From the NCBI RefSeq assembly GCF_000379525.1, contig NZ_KB902502.1, positions 1 through 64,000 of the forward strand: DNA of 64,000 nt, read 5' to 3'. Made by a program: the position numbers and the translations under genes. Of the stretch, positions 55,952 through 64,000 are shown piece after piece. The number at the start of each line of letters is the position of its first letter. Positions within the stretch are counted from its first letter, which is position 1. The notes under the pieces are model-generated. The model searched no databases. It saw only the letters and a list, made by a program, of their open reading frames with translations, and was not told the DNA's origin. Source of the stretch: Lamprocystis purpurea DSM 4197. Lineage in GTDB: Bacteria; Pseudomonadota; Gammaproteobacteria; Chromatiales; Chromatiaceae.

Positions 55952-56569
55952 ATGGCCGCCACCGCCGACCGTCTCGCCTCCCTGCCGCCCCCGGACCCGC
56001 ATCGGGTCGACCAGCGCATCCTGCTCAGCGGCGTCGGGTGGAGCGACTACCAGCGCCTCCTCGACCTGCGCGGCGAACGCGGTTCACCGCGCCTGACCTA
56101 TCTCGATGGGGAACTGGAACTCATGTCGCCATCAGTCGAACACGAGGGACTGAAGACCCGTCTGGGGCGCCTGATCGAGTGCTACGCCGACCTCCGCGGC
56201 ATCGCGATCGAAGGCTTCGGCTCCTGGACACTGCGTTGCGAACAACTGCAACGCGGTGCCGAGGCCGACGAGTGCTATCTGGTCGGTCCACTGACCGGCA
56301 CCCCGGCGCTGCCGGACTTCGCAGTCGAAGTGATCTGGACCCGCGGCGGTCTCGACAAGCTGGACGTCTATCGCGGACTCGGCGTGCCGGAGGTCTGGAT
56401 CTGGCAGGATGGCAGGCTGCGGTTCTATGCCTTGGGGGGCGATGGCTACCGGGTTGCGGCCCGCAGCCGCTTCCTCCCGACGCTGGACCCGCGCCTGATC
56501 CAGGACTGCATGAGCGCCCCGAGCCAGACCGAGGCACTGGCCCTGCTGCGCGCCCACCGCACCGCCTGA
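55952..56569 (+). CDS. Uma2 family (DUF820) PD-(D/E)xK nuclease-like protein
   Basis: The 205-residue protein has the Uma2 pattern: LTYLDGELELMSPSVEHEGL, LPDFAVEVIWT and VYRGLGVPEVWIWQDGRL. The fold belongs to restriction-type nucleases; members are abundant in cyanobacteria and Chromatiaceae and their role is unknown. The GTPase gene starts 21 bases after its stop. Confidence 0.85.
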   Translation: MAATADRLASLPPPDPHRVDQRILLSGVGWSDYQRLLDLRGERGSPRLTYLDGELELMSPSVEHEGLKTRLGRLIECYADLRGIAIEGFGSWTLRCEQLQRGAEADECYLVGPLTGTPALPDFAVEVIWTRGGLDKLDVYRGLGVPEVWIWQDGRLRFYALGGDGYRVAARSRFLPTLDPRLIQDCMSAPSQTEALALLRAHRTA

Positions 56570-56589
56570 ACGCCAAGCAATCGTCCAAG

Positions 56590-57831
56590 ATGCTGCGGCC
56601 GACCAACTCCAAAACCTGGCGCCCGGACTGGGTCGCACTACGCCGCTTGCTGCTGCAACCGCGGGTCGCCGACGCGGCCCTGGAGTCGGCACTCGACGCG
56701 GCCCGGGCGCGGCAGCCGCTGCCGGTGATCTGGCTGCTCGGCAAGGCCCAGTCCGGCAAGACGTCCATCATCCGCGCCCTGACCGGGAGCCCGAATGCGG
56801 TGATCGGCAACGGCTTTCGCGCCTGCACCCGGACCGCCCGCGGCTATGACTTTCCCGCCGATACCCCGGTGGTACGCTTCCTCGATACCCGCGGTTTGGG
56901 CGAGACGGCCTATGACCCGCGCGAGGACATCGACTATTGCGAGTCCCAGGCCCACCTGATCCTGGGGGTCATGAAGGCCACCGATCTGGATCAGGCGGAG
57001 GTCTTCCGGGTCTTGCAGGCGGTGCGCCGCCGCCACCCGCGGTGGCCGGTGGTGATCGCCCAGACCGGACTGCACGAAGCCTATCCGCCGGGCGCCGGTC
57101 ACTGCCTGCCCTACCCCTTCGATCGGCAGCCCTGGCCGCCCGCCGTTCCCCGCGACCTGACCCGCGCCCTGCACGCCCAACGTGCCGGTCTGGGCACCTT
57201 GACCGGAGACTCGGCAGCGCACTGGGTGCCGATCGACCTGACCCTGCCGGAGGATGGCCTGGAACCGGCCGACTATGGATTGGCCGCCCTGTGGGCCGCC
57301 ATCGGGGAGGTTTCAGCCCTGGGGTTGCAGGCGCTGCTGGGCGGTGATGCCGAGGTCCGCGACACCTTTGCACGCACCGCTCACCCCCACATCGTCGGCT
57401 ATGCCCTGGCGGCGGCCGGCGTTGGCGCCCTGCCGGCGGTCGATCTGGTGATGGTGCCGGCGGTCCAGGCCAAGCTCCTGCACAGCCTGGCCGCCATCTA
57501 TGGCCAGCGCTGGAGCGGCCAGGACCTGTCCGAGTTTCTCGGCCTGCTGGGCCTGGGGATCGGCACCGGCTACCTGGCACGCCTCGCCGGACGCGGGTTG
57601 ATCAAATGGGTGCCGGTCCTCGGTCAGACCCTGGGCGTGCTCTGGGGGGCGACGGCGAGCGGAGCGACGACCTATGCGCTGGGCAAGGCGGCCTGTTACT
57701 ACTTCGGCACCCGGCGCCTGGGTGAGCGGATCGACAGCGCGACGCTGCGCCGAACCTACGCCCAGGCCCTAGCCGCGGGCGCGCAGCTGCTCGCCGGGGA
57801 GCAGGCGGCGGGCACGGGGGGTCGGAACTAA
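56590..57831 (+). CDS. GTPase with DUF697-like membrane domain
   Basis: The 413-residue product has a P-loop (LLGKAQSGKTSII), a DxxG motif (FLDTRGLGE) and a G4-like stretch (VVIAQTGLHEAY). The C-terminal 150 residues contain helices typical of DUF697 (YALAAAGVGALPAVDLVMVP, FLGLLGLGIGTGYLARLAG). Such proteins resemble the E. coli YcjX/YcjF pair. Start ATG 56590; the longer open frame covers the Uma2 gene and is not real. Confidence 0.75.
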   Translation: MLRPTNSKTWRPDWVALRRLLLQPRVADAALESALDAARARQPLPVIWLLGKAQSGKTSIIRALTGSPNAVIGNGFRACTRTARGYDFPADTPVVRFLDTRGLGETAYDPREDIDYCESQAHLILGVMKATDLDQAEVFRVLQAVRRRHPRWPVVIAQTGLHEAYPPGAGHCLPYPFDRQPWPPAVPRDLTRALHAQRAGLGTLTGDSAAHWVPIDLTLPEDGLEPADYGLAALWAAIGEVSALGLQALLGGDAEVRDTFARTAHPHIVGYALAAAGVGALPAVDLVMVPAVQAKLLHSLAAIYGQRWSGQDLSEFLGLLGLGIGTGYLARLAGRGLIKWVPVLGQTLGVLWGATASGATTYALGKAACYYFGTRRLGERIDSATLRRTYAQALAAGAQLLAGEQAAGTGGRN

Positions 57832-57896
57832 GGCGTGTCGGCAACTGAACGCAAGTAAGAAACGCGAACACGATGCTATAGCCTTCGGACGTGATA

Positions 57897-57935
57897 ACCG
57901 GACGTAGGGGCGGGTTTCAAACCCGCCCCTACACG
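57897..57935. repeat. Dispersed inverted repeat, intact copy
   Basis: GTAGGGGCGGGTTT and its reverse complement AAACCCGCCCCTAC are separated by one base. With the leading ACCGGAC this repeat is the same as the one split by the MITE at 32043-32288. Confidence 0.75.
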
Positions 57936-58006
57936 AGGGTCTGTCTGTATATCAGGTGCGAACGCTATAAAGGCATTTCCTATCGGATGACCGGGGACCC
58001 ATTCTC

Positions 58007-59542
58007 ATGCTCAACCGCAGTGACCGTCTGCGCCTCGCCGCCTTGCTGCTCTGGACCCTGCCGGTCGCCGCGCTCCTGCCGCTGGGGCTTTGGCGGCTCT
58101 GGGAAACCGGCACCGTGCTGTATTGGATGGCCGCCATGGTGGCGTGCAGCGCACTCGGCTACGGGCTCCAGTACTGGCTGCGCCGCCGTGACACACGCCT
58201 GCTCGCCGGCGCCCAGACCACCCCCGATCCCTCCTGGCCGCCCCAGTCCAAGACCGCCTGGGACGCCATCGAACGCCTGGCGACGACAATCCAGCCCGCG
58301 GACTGGCCGCTGTCCGATGGTCCGCGACTCGCCGACCTGGGGCGCGCCGCGCTCGACCAGGTCGCACGCATCTATCACCCGCAGAAGGCCCAGCCCTTGC
58401 TGGAACTCACCCTGCCGCACGGACTGCTGATCATCGAACGCGCCTGTCGCGACCTGCGCACCGAGATCGCCGCGCAGATCCCGTTCAGCCACCGCCTGAC
58501 CATGGGCGATTTGCTGCGCGCCTACCGTTGGAAATCGACCGCCTCACGTCTGCTCGACCTCTATCGTGCCGGCCGACTGGTGGTCAACCCGGCCAGCGCG
58601 CTGCTGGGCGAGACCTGGGAGCGGCTGCGCGGCCGTGCCTTTGACGCCGCCTGGGCCGACCTGCACCGCTGGCTGCTCCAGGAATATGTCCGGAAGGTCG
58701 GCTACTATGCCATTGCCTTATACAGCGGACGCCTGACCCTGACCACGGACGCGCCGGCCGCCGCGGCGACCCCCGCGTCCCGACGCGACCAGACGCGGGC
58801 GGCCGACACCGCGGCCAGCCAGGCCGACGAACCCCTGCGCATCCTGATCCTGGGTCGGGCCAACGCCGGCAAGTCGAGCCTGATCAACGCGCTCTTCGGG
58901 CGCCTGACGGCGCCGACGGATGTCCTGCCGGACCCCGGCGGGCCCGTCACCCCCTATCGACTGGAACGCGAAGGCCTCACCACCGCCCTGATCTTCGACA
59001 GCCCCGGCATCGACACGGCCGGCCTCCCACCCAAGACCCTGGAACCGCTGGTCGCGGGCGCCGATCTGGTGCTCTGGGTCACCGCCGCGCATCGCCCGGA
59101 TCGCCAGGGCGAGCGCGCCGCCCTGGACCGCATCCGCGCCCTCTGGAACAGCAAACCCGACCATCACCCCCCGCCCCTGCTGATTGTCGTGAGCCACATC
59201 GACCTGCTCCGCCCGCCGCGCGAGTGGCAGCCCCCCTATGACCTGATCAACCCCCAGAGCACCAAGGCCGCCAACATCCGCGCCGCGGTGGAAGCCGTCG
59301 CCGCGGATCTGGAGGTACCGACGGCCGACGCCGTTCCGGTCTGTCTGGCCGAAGGCCGTGTTTACAACGTCGCGGACAGCCTGTGGGCGGCGCTCCTCGA
59401 CCGTCAAGGACCTGCCGATCGGGTCCGGCTCCTGCGCTGCCTCGATGAACGCAAGCGCTCGGAGAACTGGTCATTACTGCGCCGGCAACTGGCGGGGGCC
59501 GGCCGGTTCCTCGCCACGCTGCCGGGGCGGATCGTCGGCTAA
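58007..59542 (+). CDS. Membrane-anchored GTPase
   Basis: The 511-residue product has two N-terminal membrane helices (LAALLLWTLPVAALLPLGLW and YWMAAMVACSALGYGLQYWL), a helical region of about 200 residues and a C-terminal GTPase domain with P-loop GRANAGKSSLINALFG, DSPGID and SHIDLL. The Thr switch region is in GPVTPY. It follows a second GTPase gene on the same strand, and the two may work together at the membrane, perhaps in envelope stress as for YcjX/YcjF-type proteins. Confidence 0.75.
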   Translation: MLNRSDRLRLAALLLWTLPVAALLPLGLWRLWETGTVLYWMAAMVACSALGYGLQYWLRRRDTRLLAGAQTTPDPSWPPQSKTAWDAIERLATTIQPADWPLSDGPRLADLGRAALDQVARIYHPQKAQPLLELTLPHGLLIIERACRDLRTEIAAQIPFSHRLTMGDLLRAYRWKSTASRLLDLYRAGRLVVNPASALLGETWERLRGRAFDAAWADLHRWLLQEYVRKVGYYAIALYSGRLTLTTDAPAAAATPASRRDQTRAADTAASQADEPLRILILGRANAGKSSLINALFGRLTAPTDVLPDPGGPVTPYRLEREGLTTALIFDSPGIDTAGLPPKTLEPLVAGADLVLWVTAAHRPDRQGERAALDRIRALWNSKPDHHPPPLLIVVSHIDLLRPPREWQPPYDLINPQSTKAANIRAAVEAVAADLEVPTADAVPVCLAEGRVYNVADSLWAALLDRQGPADRVRLLRCLDERKRSENWSLLRRQLAGAGRFLATLPGRIVG

Positions 59543-59825
59543 ACCGCGCCCAGCGCGGTATGCGATGTCTTTGGATGAGATCGGCCCCGGCAGACGCGAC
59601 GATTGCCGGAGCGGGCGCGGTTTAAGGCGATTTCCGTCAACTACAGGATTTCTTGGCAATCACCTGAGTGATCAACCAGCGGCGCGTGCGGTCCGCGGAA
59701 ACCCTCGACCACACGGCGCATTTTTTCGGCGCGACCGGCTAGACTTCACGGGGATGAGGTCGCAGACTTAGCCGGAGCGGACCCAAGAACGATGACTTTC
59801 CGCCGTCACAAGGGGGAACCGATCG
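59543..59825. other. Intergenic stretch without a gene
   Basis: No convincing ORF, hairpin with T run, or repeat. It should contain the promoter of the cyclic-nucleotide-binding gene. Confidence 0.5.
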
Positions 59826-60308
59826 ATGAATGACCTGAACAAAACGGACGTCCTGCGGCGCTCCGTTCTCGGCACTGAACTCGATGAGGCCGAGGCCCAA
59901 GTGCTCGCCGAGCGCATGGGAGTGGTGAGCCTGCACGACGGCGAGACGCTGGTCTGCGAGGGGGAAGCGCGGCGTACCCTGGTGTTGCTCGCGCAGGGCG
60001 GCATCGCCGTCGGCAAGATCGTCGGACCCAGCGAGGAAACCGTCTACCAAATGCGGCCCGGCGAATGCGCCGGTACCCGCGCCTTCGTCGACGGCTCGCA
60101 ACGCAAGGCCGCGTTGCGCTCGATCGGCGACAGCACCGTGCTGACCCTGGAACCCGAAGCCTTCGAGACACTGCTCGATACCCACCCGCGGATCGTCTAC
60201 AAGGTCATGCGCGCGATCTTCCGCATCACCCACACCAACCTCATGCACGCGAACCTCGACAGCGCCGAGCTTCGCAATTATCTGATGCGGGGCGGCAGGC
60301 GGTACTGA
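59826..60308 (+). CDS. Cyclic nucleotide-binding domain protein
   Basis: The 160-residue protein is a lone cNMP-binding barrel (LHDGETLVCEGEARRTLVLL, MRPGECAGTRAFVDGSQRKA, LRSIGDSTVLTLEPEAFETL) with a C-terminal helix but no HTH, so it is not a Crp-type regulator by itself. The Arg of the phosphate-binding cassette is replaced (SQRKAALR is the nearest), so ligand binding is uncertain. It ends 3 bases before the convergent tldE-like stop. Confidence 0.8.
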   Translation: MNDLNKTDVLRRSVLGTELDEAEAQVLAERMGVVSLHDGETLVCEGEARRTLVLLAQGGIAVGKIVGPSEETVYQMRPGECAGTRAFVDGSQRKAALRSIGDSTVLTLEPEAFETLLDTHPRIVYKVMRAIFRITHTNLMHANLDSAELRNYLMRGGRRY

Positions 60309-60311
60309 GGT

Positions 60312-61631
60312 TTACAACGCCAGCTCGATCCCCCCCACCAGCACCCCCGGCAACAGGGCGCTTTCGGTGCTGCGCCCTTCATAGGTCTGCGGGTCCATCA
60401 GGAGATCCCGCTCGGTCGTCAGCCCTTCCAGCCGGTCGCCGAGCAGGTGATAGAGGCTGTCGTCGAACCGCATGACCTTGACCGGGGCCTCAATCCGGCC
60501 CTGCTCGACCCACCAGGTGCCGAAGCGCGTCATCCCGGTGACCCGCGCATCATTGGGGTCCGACCAGTTGCAATACCACAGGTTGCCGATCCACAACCCG
60601 GTATCGAGCCGGGCGAGGACGTCCGCCGGCGCCAACTCGCCCGGATCGAGCCCCACGGACGCGGGGGAACCCCCGGCCGCATTGACCCGCTCGCCGTATT
60701 CCTTGGCGTCCCGCGCGTCGACCAGGCAGTGCCCGAAGCGGCCCTGATCGATCAGCGTGACCCGCCCCGGCTGGATGAAGCCATCACCGGTGAACGCGGG
60801 CGTGAGGCCGCGGTCCTGTTCCTCGCGGATGGTCACGCGGGGATTGAAGCTGCGCTCACCGCGGACCAGCTTGAGCAACGGGGTCTGGCGGGTGCGGTGA
60901 CTCTTGAGGTCGAAGCTACCCCAAGCGAGCATGTTCATCAGTTCCGCAACGGCGGCCGGAGCCAGATAGGCACGGTAGCGGCCTGGTGTGATGACGCGCG
61001 CCGGACGCGCCATCACGGCGAGCCCCTGGCGCATCGCCGCCAGCTTTTCGGCCAGAACCCGCGGCTCCCAGGTCAGGCCGCTGTAGCTCGCCTTCACCGC
61101 CTTGTCCGACTCCAGATAGGTGCTCCAGTCCAGGTTGAAGCTGGTACCCGCATGCCAGTGGCGATGACCGATGGAACTGGCCAGACCCGTGCTGATCTCG
61201 CCGGAGGCCCAGATCCCGACCAGATCCAGACCGGCGGCGGCCGTGAGCAGATCGGCGACGGCAGCCCCGGCATCGGGCGGCGTCTCCCCGACCCGGCAGT
61301 CGCTCACCGACGGTTCAGTGGAGTAATTCAGGTAGGGATCGTCCGGCACATGGGCGAGGCGTTCACGCAACCGCGCCAGCAGACCGCGCGCGAGGGTCAG
61401 ATCTTGCTCCAGTTCGCCGCTCAGATCGCAGGATGCCTCGGCCTGCCGCGCCCCGTTGATCAGATTCAACCCGAGCACGGCCGAGCGCACCGCGCCGGCC
61501 TGACGGATGCGGTTGCAGTTGAGCCGCACGAAGTCCGACGACTCGGCATCCAGACTGCAAAAGAGGTGCTCATCACCGCGCAGCCCGGCGCAAAGCTGCT
61601 CGCTCAGGCTATAGAACGCATCCTGATTCAT
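60312..61631 (-). CDS. TldE/PmbA-type subunit of the TldD/E protease
   Basis: The 439-residue product is the non-catalytic partner type: it has the family C-terminal domain (TGMTRFGTWWVEQGRIEAPV, GVLVGGIELAL) but no HExxxH motif. TldD/E heterodimers degrade unfolded peptides and mature some modified peptides such as microcin B17. It overlaps the TldD-like gene by 4 bases, so both are made together. Confidence 0.85.
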   Translation of the reverse strand: MNQDAFYSLSEQLCAGLRGDEHLFCSLDAESSDFVRLNCNRIRQAGAVRSAVLGLNLINGARQAEASCDLSGELEQDLTLARGLLARLRERLAHVPDDPYLNYSTEPSVSDCRVGETPPDAGAAVADLLTAAAGLDLVGIWASGEISTGLASSIGHRHWHAGTSFNLDWSTYLESDKAVKASYSGLTWEPRVLAEKLAAMRQGLAVMARPARVITPGRYRAYLAPAAVAELMNMLAWGSFDLKSHRTRQTPLLKLVRGERSFNPRVTIREEQDRGLTPAFTGDGFIQPGRVTLIDQGRFGHCLVDARDAKEYGERVNAAGGSPASVGLDPGELAPADVLARLDTGLWIGNLWYCNWSDPNDARVTGMTRFGTWWVEQGRIEAPVKVMRFDDSLYHLLGDRLEGLTTERDLLMDPQTYEGRSTESALLPGVLVGGIELAL

Positions 61632-63070
61632 TCCCCACCCCCGAAGACCGCAACCGACCGGAAGCGCGCGGGCGGCGTGGCGTGTCCCACATACACCGAT
61701 TGATTGGGCTCGCCCTTACCGCAGTTCTGCACGCCGCGCACCTCGCGCGTGGCGGGCCCGCCGACACCGTCCAGGCGGCGCCAGAATTCGGCCGAAATGC
61801 CGCGGTAACCGGGGTTTCGGACCAGGCCCCTGAGTTCACCGTCGATGATGAGTCGGCCCAACTCACACCCGAACTGAAACTTGTTGCGACTATCGTCGAT
61901 CGACCAGGAACGGTTGGTATCCATCAGGATGCCCAGTTCCACACCCGCGATCAGCTCATCGAGCGTCCCCTCCCCCGGTTCCAGATTGATGTTCGCCATC
62001 CGATCGATGGGCGGCCGGTCCCAGGCGCAGGCGCGGGCATTCGCGGTGCCCGGCAGGCCGCTGCGCGACTGCGACAACACGCCGCCCAGCGGCCGTTCCA
62101 GGACCCCATTGCGGATCAGATACTCACGCCGCGACGGGGTGCCGTCGTCGTCCGCCGCGCCGGAAACCAACTCACCGGGAACGGTGGGGTCGAAGGTGAC
62201 GTTGAGCAGGTCGGAGCCGTAACGATAGGTCCCGAACATCTCGGGGGTCACAAAACTGGTGCCCGCGTAATTGCGTTCATCGCCAAGGATACGGTCCAGC
62301 TCCAACGGATGGCCGATGCTCTCGTGGATTTGCAGGACCATCTGCCCAGGGGTCAGGATCAGGTCGCGGGTATCCCGCGGGCACTCCGGCGCGGTGAGGA
62401 GCGCAATCGCCTCCTCCGCCACCCGCGGGGCGTCCGCCAACAGGCCGGCGGCGCCGATCCGCTCCAACCCGCCCTGCTGGGACCAGTCGGCGCCGCCGCC
62501 GTGACGCCGCTGGGTCTGACTCCCCGCGTTGGCTACCGCGACTAGACCGGGGCTGACATAGGTCCAGACCTGGGCGACCTGCCCGCCGTCGCTGGTCACC
62601 AGGAGTTGTTGCACCCGGCGGTACGCGAGCCAGGCGGACCAGTCGACGATGCGTTCATCCAGGGCCAGGGCCTGGTTGGCCTCCTGGAGCAGGTGGAGTT
62701 TATCCGGCAGGCGCATGGCCTCCCAGGGCTCGGCGACCGGGCCGCGGTAATCGGCCCGCAGGGCGCTGCGCGGATAGTAGGCCGCATCGAAGAGCCCGAG
62801 CCTGGCGTGACACGCGGCCCATCCCAGGGCCTGATCCGCGGCGGCCCGCAGACCCGCGGGGCTCAGATCGCTGGTGGCGCCGTAGCCAACCCCACCCCCG
62901 ACCACCAACGTGACCATGGCCCCCAATGAAGCGCCCAAGGCGCTGGGTTCGACCACGCCCTGACGCACGGCCAAGTGGTCGGATTCCTCGTCTACCAGAC
63001 GCAGGGTCCAGTAGTCGCAGGCGGGGGCCGCGGCGGCGAAACGCTCGGCGATCTGGTGAAGTCGGTCCAT
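61628..63070 (-). CDS. TldD-type metallopeptidase
   Basis: The 480-residue product has the zinc-binding HExxxH motif HESIGH ([17 protein letters not shown]) and the downstream Cys ligand in [19 protein letters not shown]. Length and fold match TldD. It forms a pair with the overlapping TldE-like gene. Whether the substrate is a modified peptide or general debris is not visible; no RiPP precursor is adjacent. Confidence 0.9.
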   Translation of the reverse strand: MDRLHQIAERFAAAAPACDYWTLRLVDEESDHLAVRQGVVEPSALGASLGAMVTLVVGGGVGYGATSDLSPAGLRAAADQALGWAACHARLGLFDAAYYPRSALRADYRGPVAEPWEAMRLPDKLHLLQEANQALALDERIVDWSAWLAYRRVQQLLVTSDGGQVAQVWTYVSPGLVAVANAGSQTQRRHGGGADWSQQGGLERIGAAGLLADAPRVAEEAIALLTAPECPRDTRDLILTPGQMVLQIHESIGHPLELDRILGDERNYAGTSFVTPEMFGTYRYGSDLLNVTFDPTVPGELVSGAADDDGTPSRREYLIRNGVLERPLGGVLSQSRSGLPGTANARACAWDRPPIDRMANINLEPGEGTLDELIAGVELGILMDTNRSWSIDDSRNKFQFGCELGRLIIDGELRGLVRNPGYRGISAEFWRRLDGVGGPATREVRGVQNCGKGEPNQSVYVGHATPPARFRSVAVFGGGE

Positions 63071-63192
63071 GGGGCAGTGTTGATCTCAAGCGATGGGCAA
63101 AGCGTGAATCTGGGCGTAGTCCGCGCTGGTGTCAACCGCATCCTGCACCGTGGTTGCAAGGTTTTCATCTGTCCGTGATACCATCCCGCGCC

Positions 63193-64000
63193 ATGCTGAC
63201 CTATCCCGACATCGACCCCATCGCCATCGCCATCGGACCATTGCGCGTCCATTGGTATGGGCTTATGTATCTGCTCGGCTTTGCCTTCGCCTGGGGGCTG
63301 GGTCGATGGCGCGCGTCGCGTCCCGGCTCGGGCTGGAATGCCGACATGGTCGACGACCTGATTTTTTACTGCGTCATCGGTGTCATCGCCGGCGGTCGGC
63401 TGGGCTACATGCTCTTCTACGGGTTCGACCAGATTCTGGCGAACCCGCTGAATTTAATCAAGGTTTGGGAAGGCGGCATGTCCTTCCACGGCGGCCTGCT
63501 CGGGGTCGTCCTGGCGGTGGCCCTGTTCGCGCGCCGCCACGGGCTGCACTTCTTCCAGGCGGCGGACTTCATCACCCCCTTGGTGCCGACCGGGCTCCTG
63601 TTCGGGCGCATCGGCAACTTCATCAACGGGGAACTCTGGGGCCATCGCACCGATGCCCCCTGGGGCGTGCAACTGCCCTGCATCCAGTTTCCCGACCAAT
63701 GCGCGGATCAGCCGGCGAGCGCACTGCTCAGCCCCGCGGTGCACGCCTCGCAGCTTTACGAGGCCGCGCTGGAGGGCCTCGTCCTGTTCCTGATCCTCTG
63801 GATCTTCTCCAGCCGACCGCGACCGATGATGGCGGTCTCCGGGCTCTTCCTGCTGCTCTATGGGTGTTTCCGCTTTCTGGTCGAGTTCGTGCGCACCCCG
63901 GATGCCCACCTCGGCTACCTCGCTTTCGACTGGCTCACCATGGGGCAGATCCTCTCATTGCCCATGATCCTGTTCGGCGCGCTGTTCCTCGGCCTCGCTT
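63193..64000 (+). CDS. lgt: Prolipoprotein diacylglyceryl transferase (3' end outside window)
   Basis: Lgt adds diacylglycerol to the lipobox Cys of prolipoproteins in the inner membrane. The product starts [20 protein letters not shown] and has FHGGLLG, the signature [13 protein letters not shown] and the conserved [12 protein letters not shown] segment. 269 codons are visible; the frame is open at the window edge. ATG 63193 lies about 120 bases from the divergent TldD-like gene. Confidence 0.95.
   Translation, partial: MLTYPDIDPIAIAIGPLRVHWYGLMYLLGFAFAWGLGRWRASRPGSGWNADMVDDLIFYCVIGVIAGGRLGYMLFYGFDQILANPLNLIKVWEGGMSFHGGLLGVVLAVALFARRHGLHFFQAADFITPLVPTGLLFGRIGNFINGELWGHRTDAPWGVQLPCIQFPDQCADQPASALLSPAVHASQLYEAALEGLVLFLILWIFSSRPRPMMAVSGLFLLLYGCFRFLVEFVRTPDAHLGYLAFDWLTMGQILSLPMILFGALFLGLA

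Noticed and set aside
55804-56589. Upstream extension of the first GTPase
   Set aside because: The extension runs through the Uma2 gene in another frame and is low-complexity.

Overview
The window is high-GC DNA from a gammaproteobacterium. The order mreB-mreC-mreD-mrdA-rodA-rlpA-dacA-ybeD-lipB, gatC reading away from mreB, a complete System I cytochrome c maturation operon (ccmABCDEFGHI) and many dispersed GC-rich inverted repeats fit a purple sulfur bacterium (Chromatiaceae), but no species-level marker is present, so that is an inference.

Positions 1-10700 are accessory DNA. An IS3-type insertion sequence end and a Mor-like regulator lie left of a tRNA-Lys-derived att repeat (835-881). 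The same 47-bp repeat returns at 8230-8276. Between them is a decayed 7.4-kb integrated element with a tyrosine integrase, paired integrase arm-type sites inside both ends, a lambda-O-like replication gene with iteron-like repeats, a DnaB N-terminal scrap, an AlpA-like gene, a Mu-F-like capsid gene and several frameshifts. It also carries a roughly 130-bp non-coding element present twice, with a covarying hairpin. Right of the element are a Gly-zipper lipoprotein, a P-type ATPase / transposase scrap and a nucleotidyltransferase.

Positions 11085-40500 are mostly core genome: a fused FAD / Fe-S D-lactate or glycolate dehydrogenase-type protein, lipoate transfer (lipB, ybeD), peptidoglycan synthesis and cell shape (dacA, rlpA, rodA, mrdA, mreDCB), a MazEF toxin-antitoxin pair, gatCAB interrupted by a membrane J-domain gene, two SDR-type genes flanking a 32-codon ORF, a small MITE whose insertion site can be reconstructed, the ccm operon and a PEBP-family protein.

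Positions 40560-50500 form a second accessory island and hold the most interesting locus. Four genes on the minus strand encode a soluble histidine kinase-like protein, a response-regulator-like protein with a C-terminal HTH, an 812-aa P-loop ATPase and an 826-aa adenosine deaminase-like protein. The last two resemble the RdrA/RdrB pair of the RADAR antiphage system; the kinase/regulator pair would make this a two-component-linked variant. A candidate sRNA terminator lies downstream, and a membrane protein and a small ORF lie upstream.

Positions 50800-64000 return to chromosomal genes: an EF-G-like GTPase, a Lys-rich mini-protein, two RRM proteins, CorA, a Uma2 nuclease, two membrane-associated GTPases, a cyclic-nucleotide-binding protein, a TldE/TldD pair and lgt, which runs off the right edge.
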